A DNA stretch of 53,266 nt from Stenotrophomonas_A sp002429615 (GTDB lineage: Bacteria; Pseudomonadota; Gammaproteobacteria; Xanthomonadales; Xanthomonadaceae): contig DALZZL010000010.1 in assembly GCA_031987425.1 (NCBI GenBank), positions 1-53,266 of the forward strand, given 5' to 3'. The first letter of the stretch is position 1. Each line of letters opens with the position of its first letter. This document shows, in pieces, positions 45,616 through 53,266 of this stretch. The notes under the pieces are model-generated. The model was not told the origin of the DNA and did not search any database. It saw nothing but the letters and a program-made list of their open reading frames with translations. Both the position numbers and the translations under genes were made by a program.

Positions 45616-46008
45616 ATGGCCTGTGGCATTCTCCTCATCACCCATCCCGGCATCGGCTCTTCCCTGCTCCAGGTCGCGACCACGCTGTTGCGACAGCTGC
45701 CGCTGAAGACCGAAGCGTTCGAAGTACCGTTCGATGCCGACCTGGACGTCCTGCTGCCGCAGGCTTCCGCGGCGCTGCGCCGGGTCGATGGGGGCGAGGG
45801 TGTGCTGGTGATGACCGATCTGTATGGCGCCAGCCCGAGCAATCTGGCAGCGCGCCTGGCCCGGCTCGGCACACCGGTGCGCCGCGTATCGGCACTGAGC
45901 CTGCCGATGCTGCTGCGGGTGATGAATTATCCGGAACAGGGACTGCAAGACCTGCCCGCCACGGCGGCGGCAGGGACCCGCAATGGAGCGATAGTCGACG
46001 ATGCTTGA
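45616..46008 (+). CDS. PTS EIIA component, mannose (ManX-like) family
   Basis: This 130-residue protein resembles the EIIA domain of the mannose family: GILLITHPGIGSSLL with phosphoacceptor His10, and LVMTDLYGASPSNLAARLAR, with the conserved DLYGASP block. No EIIB, EIIC or EIID accompanies it, so it is likely a regulator and not a transporter subunit. It overlaps ptsH by eight bases, so the two are expected to be made together. Known in xanthomonads as part of the HPr-kinase cluster. Confidence 0.9.
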   Translation: MACGILLITHPGIGSSLLQVATTLLRQLPLKTEAFEVPFDADLDVLLPQASAALRRVDGGEGVLVMTDLYGASPSNLAARLARLGTPVRRVSALSLPMLLRVMNYPEQGLQDLPATAAAGTRNGAIVDDA

Positions 46009-46270
46009 ACGTGAACTCACCGTATCCAACCGCCTCGGGCTGCATGCCAGGGCCACTGCCAAGCTCGTGCAGGTCCTGTCGTCGTTCCGCTGCAACGCCA
46101 CGCTGGCGGCCAAGGGGCGCGAGGTCAATGCCAAGAGCATCATGGGCGTGATGCTGCTGGCCGCCGGCCAGGGCACGGCGGTGGTGGTGCGCGTGGATGG
46201 CGAGGACGAGGCGGCTGCGCTGCAGGCCCTGGTCGAGTTGTTCGAGCGCCGTTTCGACGAGGACAGCTGA
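46001..46270 (+). CDS. ptsH: Phosphocarrier protein HPr
   Basis: This 89-residue HPr has phosphohistidine His15 in NRLGLHARATAKLVQ and the regulatory serine Ser46 in NAKSIMGVMLLAAGQG. Both are present, so it can be phosphorylated by EI and by HprK. It overlaps the EIIA gene and precedes ptsI by two bases. Confidence 0.96.
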   Translation: MLERELTVSNRLGLHARATAKLVQVLSSFRCNATLAAKGREVNAKSIMGVMLLAAGQGTAVVVRVDGEDEAAALQALVELFERRFDEDS

Positions 46271-46272
46271 CG

Positions 46273-48057
46273 GTGCGGGGCACGGGCCGACGCACCGCCA
46301 AGCCTTCCATCCCGGGCCCACGTGCGCCCGCGGGACAACGCCTGCATGGTCATGGTGCCTCGCGCGGTATCGCGCTGGGCCGCGCGCGCCTGCGCCTGCC
46401 GCATGTGCTGGAAGTCGCCGAACAGCGCGTGGCCGCGCATGCGGTCGAACAGGAACTGGACCGCCTGCACCGCGCGGTGGACGCCGCGCGCGATGAAATG
46501 CACGCGCTGCGCACACGCCTGCAGGGCGCGATGGTGCGCGAGGTGGGCGAGTTCCTCGACCTGCACGCGCTGCTGCTCGACGACCCGGAGCTGCTGTTCG
46601 GCGTCGACGAGCTGATCCGCAACGGCCGCTACAGCGCCGACTACGCGCTGCGGCTGCAGCGCGACCGCCTGGCCGCGGTGTTCGACGGCATGGAGGATGC
46701 CTACCTCAAGAGCCGCATGGACGACCTCGACCATGTGATCGGCCGCATCCACGCCTTCCTGCAGAAGCGCACGCTCGATGTCAGCGGCGTGGCCGGCGAG
46801 ATTCTGGTCTGCGACAACGTCGCCCCCTCCGAGCTGGCGCAGCTGCAGTCGCAGGGCGTGGTCGGCATCGTCAGCGCGGCCGGCAGCACGCTGTCGCACA
46901 GCGCGATCCTCGCGCGCAGCCTGCACCTGCCGCTGGTGGTGGGCAGCGCCGATGCGCTGCAGCGGATCAATGATGGCGATGCGCTGATCGTGGATGGCGG
47001 CAGCGGCGAGATCATCGTCGAGCCCAGCGCGGCCGACCTGCGCGGCTACCACGAGCGCCTGCGTGCGCTGGCGCGCGAACAGCGCGAGCTGGGGCGCCTG
47101 CGCAGCAAGCCCAGCCGTACCCGCGATGGCCAGGACATCACCCTGCTGGCCAACGCCGAATCGGCCGACGACGTGGCCCAGGCGCATGCGCTGGGCGCGG
47201 CCGGGCTGGGCCTGTACCGCACCGAGTTCCTGTTCCTGCAGCGCAACGAGCTGCCCTCGGAAGAGGAGCAGTTCCAGGTCTACCGCGACACCGTACTCGG
47301 CATGAGCGGCCGCCCGGTGACCATCCGCACCCTCGACCTGGGCGCGGACAAGGCCGACCGCACCGGCCTGGTCCTCGGCGACGAGGACAACCCGGCGCTG
47401 GGGCTGCGCGGCGTGCGCCTGTCGCTGGCGCGGCCGGAAGTGGCCGATGCACAGCTGCGGGCGATCCTGCGCGCCTCCGGCTATGGGCCGGTCCGCATCC
47501 TGGTGCCGATGATCAGCTGCCGCGAGGAGATCGTGCTGCTGCGCCGGCAGATCAAGCGCCTGGCCACGCGCCTGCGCGCCGAGGGCCACGAGATCGCCAG
47601 TGAGGTGCCGCTGGGGGCGATGATCGAAGTGCCGGCCGCGGCGATCGGGCTGGAGGCGTTCATCGACGATGTCGACTTCCTCTCCATCGGCACCAACGAC
47701 CTGGTCCAGTACCTGCTCGCCGCCGATCGCAACCACGAGGCGCTGGCCGAGCTGTACTCGCCGCTGCATCCGGCGGTGCTGCGCCTGCTGCGGCATGTCA
47801 TCGCCACCGCGCAGGCGCACGACACGCCGGTGGCGGTCTGTGGCGAGATCGCCGGCGACCCGCGCTTCGTGCCGATGCTGCTGGCGCTCGGCCTGACCGA
47901 ACTCAGCCTGCACCCGGCCACCCTGCTGGAGGTCCGCCGCGCGATCCGCGCCAGTCACCTCGGCACGCTGACCGTGCAGTCCTCGCGGCTGCTGCGCGCA
48001 CGCGACCGCAAAGGCATCGAGAAGTGGCTGGCCAACGTCGCCGAAGCCGACGCCTGA
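46273..48057 (+). CDS. ptsI: PTS enzyme I
   Basis: This 594-residue enzyme I transfers phosphate from PEP to HPr. The active histidine is His209 in GSTLSHSAILARSLHLP, a slight variation of the usual GGxTSHSAI. The PEP-binding barrel includes LYRTEFLFLQRNELPSEEEQ, IRTLDLGADK and SIGTNDLVQYLLAADRN with the expected cysteine in VAVCGEIAGD. No GAF domain precedes it, so it is a PtsI and not a PtsP type. The start is GTG at 46273; the first 20 residues are low complexity and may be dispensable. Confidence 0.94.
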   Translation: MRGTGRRTAKPSIPGPRAPAGQRLHGHGASRGIALGRARLRLPHVLEVAEQRVAAHAVEQELDRLHRAVDAARDEMHALRTRLQGAMVREVGEFLDLHALLLDDPELLFGVDELIRNGRYSADYALRLQRDRLAAVFDGMEDAYLKSRMDDLDHVIGRIHAFLQKRTLDVSGVAGEILVCDNVAPSELAQLQSQGVVGIVSAAGSTLSHSAILARSLHLPLVVGSADALQRINDGDALIVDGGSGEIIVEPSAADLRGYHERLRALAREQRELGRLRSKPSRTRDGQDITLLANAESADDVAQAHALGAAGLGLYRTEFLFLQRNELPSEEEQFQVYRDTVLGMSGRPVTIRTLDLGADKADRTGLVLGDEDNPALGLRGVRLSLARPEVADAQLRAILRASGYGPVRILVPMISCREEIVLLRRQIKRLATRLRAEGHEIASEVPLGAMIEVPAAAIGLEAFIDDVDFLSIGTNDLVQYLLAADRNHEALAELYSPLHPAVLRLLRHVIATAQAHDTPVAVCGEIAGDPRFVPMLLALGLTELSLHPATLLEVRRAIRASHLGTLTVQSSRLLRARDRKGIEKWLANVAEADA

Positions 48058-48167
48058 GCCACCATCGTCACGCCGGGCTGTGATCGCCGCCGCGCGCGGG
48101 CGATAATGCAGCGTTCCCGCGCAGCGCCACGCGCTGCGATTCCCCGCCCCGCCGCCAGGAGCAGTGC

Positions 48168-49529
48168 ATGGTCGAAGCCATTCGCCACGACAAGACCGCG
48201 CGCGCGCTGCGCCTGCTGTCCGACGCGCTCGACAGCGGTCGGCTGGGGCCGGTGCGACGCCTGGTCAATACGCTGGCACCGGCCGAGATCGGCAACCTGC
48301 TGGAGTCGCTGCCGCCGGGCAAGCGCGAAGTGGTGTGGGGCCTGGTCGACCCGGAAGACGACGGCGAGGTGCTGCTGCACGTCGGCGAGGAGGTGCGTGA
48401 AAGCCTGCTGGCGGACATGGACACCGACGAGATCGTCGCCGCGGTCGAGGATCTCGACATCGACGACCTCGCCAACCTGGTCGAGGACCTGCCGGACACG
48501 GTCATCGACGAGGTGCTCAAGTCGATGGACCGGGAGAACCGCGAGCGCCTGGAGCAGGTGCTCTCGTATCCAGAAGACACCGCCGGCCGCCTGATGAACC
48601 CGGACGTGGTCACGGTGCGCGCCGACGTCAACGTCGACGTGGTGCTGCGCTACCTGCGCCTGCGTGGCGAGCTGCCCGACCACACCGACCACCTGTTCGT
48701 GGTGAGCCGCCGCCACCAGTACCTGGGCCGCGTGCCGCTGGCCGCGCTGGTCACCCACGAGGACAGCACGCCGGTCAACCGCCTGATCGACGACGAGCAG
48801 CCGGCGATCGACGTCGGCGAGAGCGCGCAGGAAGTGGCGCGCCAGTTCTCCGACCACGACTGGATCTCCGCGCCGGTGGTGGACGACAACAACATCCTGC
48901 TCGGCCGCATCACCATCGACGACGTGGTCGACATCATCCGCGAACGGGCCGAGCACCAGGCGATGAGCGCCGCCGGCCTGGACGAGGACGAGGACATGTT
49001 CAGCCCGGCGCGGCGCGCGTTCCGCCGCCGGCTGATCTGGCTGTCGGTGAACCTGGGCACCGCGTTCATCGCCTCCAGCGTGGTCAGCGAATTCGAGGGC
49101 ACCATCGCCCAGCTGGTCGCGCTGGCCGCGCTGATGCCCATCGTCGCCGGCATGGGCGGCAACGCCGGCACCCAGGTGCTGGCGCTGATGGTGCGCGGCC
49201 TGGCGCTGGGGCAGATCGGCGCCTCCAACGTGATGACGCTGCTGAAGAAGGAGCTGACCGTCGCGCTGATCAACGGCGTCTGCCTGGGCGTGGGCCTGGG
49301 GTTGATCGTGCTGGCCTGGTTCCGGCAGCCGATGTTGTCGGTGGTGATCGGCACGGCGTTGACCATCAACCTGTGCACGGCGGCGTTCGGCGGCGTGCTG
49401 GTCCCGGTGACGTTGAAGCGGCTGGGCTTCGATCCGGCGCTGGCCGGCGGGGTGATCCTGACCACGCTGACCGACGTGATGGGCTTCCTCAGCTTCCTCG
49501 GCCTGGCCTCGCTCATCCTGCTGCATTGA
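48168..49529 (+). CDS. mgtE: Magnesium transporter MgtE
   Basis: This 453-residue protein has an N-terminal MgtE domain with VWGLVDPEDDGEVLLHVGEEVRESLL and IDDLANLVEDLPD, two CBS domains (GRLMNPDVVTVRADV ... and DWISAPVVDDNNILLGRITIDDVVD), and five membrane helices from about residue 290 with MPIVAGMGGNAGTQVLALMVRGLALG. The N and CBS domains close the channel when cytosolic Mg is high. It lies 110 bases after ptsI in the same direction. The GCAGGAGCAG before the ATG gives a fair ribosome-binding site. Confidence 0.95.
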   Translation: MVEAIRHDKTARALRLLSDALDSGRLGPVRRLVNTLAPAEIGNLLESLPPGKREVVWGLVDPEDDGEVLLHVGEEVRESLLADMDTDEIVAAVEDLDIDDLANLVEDLPDTVIDEVLKSMDRENRERLEQVLSYPEDTAGRLMNPDVVTVRADVNVDVVLRYLRLRGELPDHTDHLFVVSRRHQYLGRVPLAALVTHEDSTPVNRLIDDEQPAIDVGESAQEVARQFSDHDWISAPVVDDNNILLGRITIDDVVDIIRERAEHQAMSAAGLDEDEDMFSPARRAFRRRLIWLSVNLGTAFIASSVVSEFEGTIAQLVALAALMPIVAGMGGNAGTQVLALMVRGLALGQIGASNVMTLLKKELTVALINGVCLGVGLGLIVLAWFRQPMLSVVIGTALTINLCTAAFGGVLVPVTLKRLGFDPALAGGVILTTLTDVMGFLSFLGLASLILLH

Positions 49530-49954
49530 GCCGGCGCACACCCTCGCGGGCCAAGCCGCGCGGCCGCGCACCGGTACGCACGCCCTCGCGGCTGCGCCGC
49601 GCCGGCGACCTCGCCGCGCTGGCGCTGGTCGGCGCCCACCTCGGCCTGCTCTGGCTGATGGCACACGCCGGCATCCTGCCCGTCTGGCTGCTGGCGGTCT
49701 TCGCCGGCCTGTCAGTGCTGACGTTCGCCGCCTACGCGCATGACAAGCGTGCCGCCCGTCGCGAGGCGCGGCGCCTGCCCGAGCTGCACCTGCACCTGCT
49801 CGAACTGGCCGGTGGCTGGCCCGGCGGGCTGATCGCCCAGCGCCTGCTGCGCCACAAGAACCGCAAGGGCGCCTATCAGTTCGCCTTCTGGGCCTGCGTG
49901 TTGCTGCACGAGGTCACGCTCGGCCACCTGTGGCGACAGATGGCCAACGGCTGA
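49526..49954 (+). CDS. DUF1294 membrane protein
   Basis: This protein of about 142 residues starts at a TTG that overlaps the mgtE stop (TTGA); no ATG fits. After a basic Pro/Arg-rich N-terminus come two hydrophobic stretches and the DUF1294 core: AAYAHDKRAARREARRLPELHLHLLELAGGWPGGLIAQRLLRHKNRKGAYQFAFW. The family is small, inner-membrane and of unknown function, sometimes joined to a cold-shock domain, which is lacking here. Confidence 0.8.
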   Translation: MSRRTPSRAKPRGRAPVRTPSRLRRAGDLAALALVGAHLGLLWLMAHAGILPVWLLAVFAGLSVLTFAAYAHDKRAARREARRLPELHLHLLELAGGWPGGLIAQRLLRHKNRKGAYQFAFWACVLLHEVTLGHLWRQMANG

Positions 49955-50059
49955 CATGCCCGCACACCAAGCCGAACGGTGCCCGAATGCCGGGCCACGC
50001 AGACACCTACTGCACGGCCGTGGCGGTGATACTCGTCGCTCGCATTACCGGAACCACGC

Positions 50060-50869
50060 ATGCGCCGCCGCCAATTCCTGCTAGCCCTCGGAGTGTCGAT
50101 GCTCGCCGCCTGCGCCTCCACGCCACCTGCCCCGCCGCGCGGCCACTTCGTCCATCGCGAACTGGAACTTGAGGGGCGTACCTACCGTTACCAGGTGTTC
50201 GTGCCGCTGGCTCGCCAGCAGCAGGAAGGCCCGCTGCCGATCGTGCTGTTCCTGCACGGCTCGGGCGAGCGCGGCGACGACGGCCACAGCCAGACCGAGT
50301 CCGGCCTCGGCCCGTACCTGCGCGAACACGCCACGCAGTTCCCGGCGCTGGTGGTACTGCCGCAGGTGCCCGAGGACGAGCAGTGGATGGGCGTGAACGC
50401 GCGCATGGCGCTGGCCACGCTGGATGCGGCCAGCGCGGAGTTCGAGGCCGATCCGGCGCGCACCTACCTCACCGGGATGTCGATGGGCGGCTATGGCACC
50501 TGGGAGATCGCATTGATGGCACCGCAGCGCTTCGCCGCGCTGGTGCCGATCTGCGGCGCGCTGCATTCGGCGCGCGCGGACGAGGACCAGCTCTATGTGA
50601 GCGAGGTGGCGGGCGTGCGCGACCGCTACGCGGCGGTGGCGCAGCGGCTGCGCCAGGTGCCGGTGTGGATGTTCCATGGCGCCCAGGACGACCTGGTGCC
50701 GCCCGCCGATGACCGCCGCATCTACAAGGCCGCCCGGCTGGCCGGCGCCAACATGCGCTACAGCGAGTATCCGGACGGTAACCACAACGCCTGGGACGCG
50801 ACCTATGCGGACGCGCGGATGTGGGACTGGATGTTCGCGCAGCGGTTGAAGGACGCGCCGGCGGGGTGA
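50060..50869 (+). CDS. Lipoprotein alpha/beta-hydrolase (esterase/peptidase-like)
   Basis: This 269-residue protein has a lipobox MLAAC with Cys18, so it is likely a lipoprotein. An alpha/beta-hydrolase fold follows: VLFLHGSGERGDDG near the oxyanion hole, nucleophile Ser141 in TGMSMGGYG, Asp in HGAQDDLVP (210-211) and His242 in DGNHNAW. It resembles the prolyl-oligopeptidase-like/feruloyl-esterase group acting on esters or small peptides in the envelope. Substrate unknown. Confidence 0.85.
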   Translation: MRRRQFLLALGVSMLAACASTPPAPPRGHFVHRELELEGRTYRYQVFVPLARQQQEGPLPIVLFLHGSGERGDDGHSQTESGLGPYLREHATQFPALVVLPQVPEDEQWMGVNARMALATLDAASAEFEADPARTYLTGMSMGGYGTWEIALMAPQRFAALVPICGALHSARADEDQLYVSEVAGVRDRYAAVAQRLRQVPVWMFHGAQDDLVPPADDRRIYKAARLAGANMRYSEYPDGNHNAWDATYADARMWDWMFAQRLKDAPAG

Positions 50870-50943
50870 AGCGCATCACTTGACCGGCGCACGTGCTTGA
50901 ACGACGCTGCTCCCGGCATCACGCCAAGGAAGCGGGGGGGAAC

Positions 50944-51660
50944 ATGCGTGGGAATTTTCTTGCCAGCAGCCTCTTGCTGGCACTCGTCGTCACGACACCC
51001 GCGACGGCGCAGCAGTTGGTCAAGACTCATGTGGGCGCACCGCAGAATGCGCCCGCGATCGGACAGCAATATCGGGAGACGGTCAACCGCGCGATCCAGC
51101 AAGTGACAGGCGGCGAACCACAGGCTGCCATCGCCACGCTGGCGCCGGCGGTGACGTATTGTGATGCGCAGCAGGCGCGGCCCAACCTGCGTTTTGTCAG
51201 CGTATCCACGGCCGCGCAATACGACCGCCATGCAGCGGAAAACACCGAGGGTGCACCGCTGGAGTGGCTGGACATGGCCTGCACGCACGCCTACTACTAC
51301 ACCGGCTACGCGCTAGTGGAACAGCGCGCGTTCGCCCAAGCGCTACCCTACCTGGAGAAGGCGGCGGCATTGGCGCCTTACTATCCGGAAGCGCCCAACG
51401 AGCGTGGCCTGGCGTTGAACCTCATGGGTCGCAACGAGGAGGCCGAGCAACAGTATCGCCAAGTTCTGGCGTTGGCCGAGGCTATGCCCGAGGTAGCGTA
51501 CGTGGCGCCGCTCGCGTGGCGCGGCATTGGTTATGCGCTGATCGAAAAGCGCGATTGGGCCGGCGCCCGCGCAGCTTACGAACATTCGCTGGAACTGGAT
51601 CCGGGCAACAAGACCGCACTCGAAGAGCTCGAATACATCAAGCAGTACGCGCCGCTGTAG
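50944..51660 (+). CDS. Secreted TPR-repeat protein
   Basis: This 238-residue protein has a signal peptide (MRGNFLASSLLLALVVTTPATA) and at least two or three tetratricopeptide repeats from about residue 118 on, such as YYYTGYALVEQRAFAQALPYLEKAAALAPYYPEA, EAPNERGLALNLMGRNEEAEQQYRQVLALA and GIGYALIEKRDWAGARAAYEHSLELDPGN. Its role is probably protein binding in the periplasm. Its codon use and GC content are noticeably more relaxed than in neighbouring genes. Its TAG stop (51658-51660) is inside the REP element at 51657. Confidence 0.8.
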   Translation: MRGNFLASSLLLALVVTTPATAQQLVKTHVGAPQNAPAIGQQYRETVNRAIQQVTGGEPQAAIATLAPAVTYCDAQQARPNLRFVSVSTAAQYDRHAAENTEGAPLEWLDMACTHAYYYTGYALVEQRAFAQALPYLEKAAALAPYYPEAPNERGLALNLMGRNEEAEQQYRQVLALAEAMPEVAYVAPLAWRGIGYALIEKRDWAGARAAYEHSLELDPGNKTALEELEYIKQYAPL

Positions 51661-51718
51661 GAGCGGCTTCAGCCGCGACGGCTGGATTCCCGCAGGTCGC
51701 GGCTGAAGCCGCTCCTAC
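51657..51718. repeat. Inverted pair of GTAG-headed REP elements
   Basis: Left copy 51657-51679, right copy 51696-51718 as reverse complement, with a 16-base spacer. It lies between the convergent TPR gene and the amino-acid permease. The left copy supplies the TPR gene stop codon. Confidence 0.88.
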
Positions 51719-51777
51719 AGGGGAGCACACCGGAACAGGCAGCAAGCGGCCGGGAATCCGGCCGCCCTTCCCCCACC

Positions 51778-53142
51778 TCAGCGCGCGCGCCGCACCCGCC
51801 GCGCGATCTCGCTGATCACCGCAATCGCCGCGGTCAACGTCGCCATCGAGATGAACTGCGCACGCGTATCCGGGGTGGCGATCAGCAGCACGAAGATCAG
51901 CGCCAGGATCGCCAGCGCCAGCACGGTCAGCCACGGATAGCCGCCCATGCGGAACGGCAGCGGCGTGCCCGCACGATCGGCGCGCGCACGCAGGATCAGC
52001 TGCGCCAGCAGCGAGATCGTCCACACCAGCAGGCAGGTCGCGCCGACGATGTTCAGCAGCATCGGCAGCACGCGGTTCGGATACAGCAGCTCCAGCACCG
52101 CGGCGACGAAGCCGAACGCCACGCTCGCCAGCACCGCCGTCACCGGCACCTTGCGCGCGCTGGTGCGGCCGAGCCAGCGCGGGGCTTCCTGGCGCTGCGC
52201 CAGCGAATAGATCATCCGCGAGGCGCCGTAGAGATTGGCATTGAGCGCCGACAGCAGCGCCACCACCGCGATCAGGGTGATCGCCGTGGCCGCGCCGGGG
52301 ATCGCCGCGGCCTGCAGCACCGCCGCGAACGGCGACTTCAGCGCCTCGCTGGTCCACGGCACCACCGCGATGATCACGCTCAGCGACCCGATATAGAACA
52401 CCAGGATGCGCCAGGCCACGGTGCGGATCGCACGCGCGATGCTGCGCTCCGGGTCGGCGGTCTCCGCCGCGGCCACCGCCACGATCTCGGTGCCGCCGAA
52501 GGCGAACACCACCACCAGCAGCGCGGCGCCGATGCCGGCCAGCCCGCGCGGCGCGAAGCCGCCGTTGGCGGTGAAGTTGGACAGCCCCGGCGAGGGCGCG
52601 TGCGGCAGCCAGCCGGCCAGCAGCGCGACACCGATGGCGATGAAAGCGAGGATCGCGACCACCTTGAGGATCGCGAACCAGAACTCGAACTCGCCGAAGT
52701 TGCGCACGCCGAGCAGGTTGATCGCGGTGAAAGCGAGCATGAAGGCCAGCGCCAGCACCGGCACCGGCACCACCGGCCATACCGTCGACAGCAGCCCGGC
52801 CGCGCCCACCGCCTCGGCGGCGATCACGATCACCAGCTGCACCCACCACAGCCAGCCGACGGTGGCGCCGGCGGTCTCGCCCATGGCGTCGGCGGCGTAT
52901 ACCGAGAACGCGCCGCTGGTCGGCTTGGCCGCGGCCATCTCGCCCAGGGCGTTCATCACGATGATCACCAGCGCGCCGGCGACCAGATAGGAGATCAGTA
53001 CCGCGGGACCTGCGGCCTGGACGCCCACGCCCGACCCGAGGAACAGGCCGGCGCCGATCGCGCTGCCCAGCCCCATCATGATCAGCTGGCGCGGTTTGAG
53101 GGCGTGACTGAGGCGTTCGGCGGGCGCGGCAGGCTGGGTCAT
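51778..53142 (-). CDS. Amino-acid permease (APC superfamily)
   Basis: This 454-residue protein has about twelve membrane helices. Helix 1 contains LIMMGLGSAIGAGLFLGSG, the unwound substrate-binding region of APC transporters, and the family segment FAFGGTEIVAVAAAETADPERSIARAIRTVAWRILVFYIGS includes the conserved glutamate in helix 6-7. It resembles GabP/ProY-type permeases for amino acids. The ATG at 53142 is chosen; a TTG at 53172 would add ten residues. Neither has a good ribosome-binding site. Upstream sequence to the window end shows nothing else. Confidence 0.9.
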   Translation of the reverse strand: MTQPAAPAERLSHALKPRQLIMMGLGSAIGAGLFLGSGVGVQAAGPAVLISYLVAGALVIIVMNALGEMAAAKPTSGAFSVYAADAMGETAGATVGWLWWVQLVIVIAAEAVGAAGLLSTVWPVVPVPVLALAFMLAFTAINLLGVRNFGEFEFWFAILKVVAILAFIAIGVALLAGWLPHAPSPGLSNFTANGGFAPRGLAGIGAALLVVVFAFGGTEIVAVAAAETADPERSIARAIRTVAWRILVFYIGSLSVIIAVVPWTSEALKSPFAAVLQAAAIPGAATAITLIAVVALLSALNANLYGASRMIYSLAQRQEAPRWLGRTSARKVPVTAVLASVAFGFVAAVLELLYPNRVLPMLLNIVGATCLLVWTISLLAQLILRARADRAGTPLPFRMGGYPWLTVLALAILALIFVLLIATPDTRAQFISMATLTAAIAVISEIARRVRRAR

Positions 53143-53266
53143 GGGTGCGGACGTTGGCGGTGAACGCGACAAGATACGCGCTGGCCGCGCGTCGCGCCTA
53201 GCCGCAGTGCAGGAAAAACCGCGCCGGCCGACTCATCCCCGCGCGGCGGCGGCCGGCCGCCCCTCG

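Noticed and set aside
45538..47958. An 806-codon antisense frame over the PTS genes
   Set aside because: Complements ptsH, ptsI and the EIIA gene, which are certain; no start signal or known motif.

Overview
The window looks like a chromosomal core segment of a gammaproteobacterium of the Xanthomonadaceae (Stenotrophomonas/Pseudoxanthomonas/Lysobacter-like). The evidence is the very high GC content, the xanthomonad-type suf cluster headed by an Rrf2 regulator, the kdsD-kdsC-lptCAB ... rpoN-hpf-ptsN-hprK-rapZ-EIIA-ptsH-ptsI order, and dispersed GTAG-headed palindromic REP elements. The genus is inferred from gene content, not proven. No phage, IS element, CRISPR array, rRNA or tRNA was seen.

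Layout. 1-1.4 kb: tandem PhzF-family isomerases (the first is cut by the window edge). 1.4-3 kb: a glycine-zipper envelope protein, a 600-bp repeat-bearing gap, and OsmC. 3.2-8.1 kb: an EF-G paralogue, an HU protein with a histone-H1-like tail, an M23 peptidase, two small proteins of unknown function and a SET-domain methyltransferase. 8.2-14.8 kb: a suf Fe-S assembly cluster (Rrf2 regulator, sufB, an LprI-like gene, sufC, sufD, sufS, GNAT, Rieske protein). 15-22.9 kb: an iron-responsive block made of a TonB-dependent siderophore receptor, a PiuC hydroxylase, a PepSY membrane protein, DUF2271, DUF4198, ApbE and a membrane-anchored flavodoxin/FNR reductase. 22.9-28 kb: HutD, ComEA, an M20 dipeptidase, a GlsB-type membrane protein and the amgK-murU peptidoglycan recycling pair. 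28-35 kb: hda, a PerM-like permease and a DUF2066 gene, divergent from purM-DUF2238-purN and two DUF3108 paralogues. 35-40.5 kb: ibaG-murA-EF-hand gene on the minus strand, divergent from kdsD-kdsC-lptC-lptA-lptB. 40.5-49.5 kb: a reverse-strand unknown gene, then rpoN, hpf, ptsN, hprK, rapZ, a mannose-type EIIA, ptsH, ptsI and mgtE. 49.5-53 kb: DUF1294, a lipoprotein esterase, a TPR protein and an amino-acid permease.

How the genes work together. The 15-22.9 kb block reads as one pathway. A ferric-siderophore would enter through the receptor. Electrons could then pass from NADPH through the membrane-anchored flavoprotein and the histidine-bearing PepSY protein to a periplasmic DUF2271 protein. 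That protein carries a DxxSGPT motif resembling an ApbE flavinylation site, and an apbE gene lies in the same operon. Two promoters with Fur-box-like palindromes (14973-15002 and 18183-18212) fit iron control. This is the strongest candidate for an under-described system here. The 43-48 kb block is a regulatory PTS with HPr kinase and two EIIA proteins but no sugar permease.

A second pattern worth attention: three unrelated genes (murU, the EF-hand gene and the TPR gene) each take their TAG stop codon from the first bases of a GTAGGAGCGGCTTC repeat.
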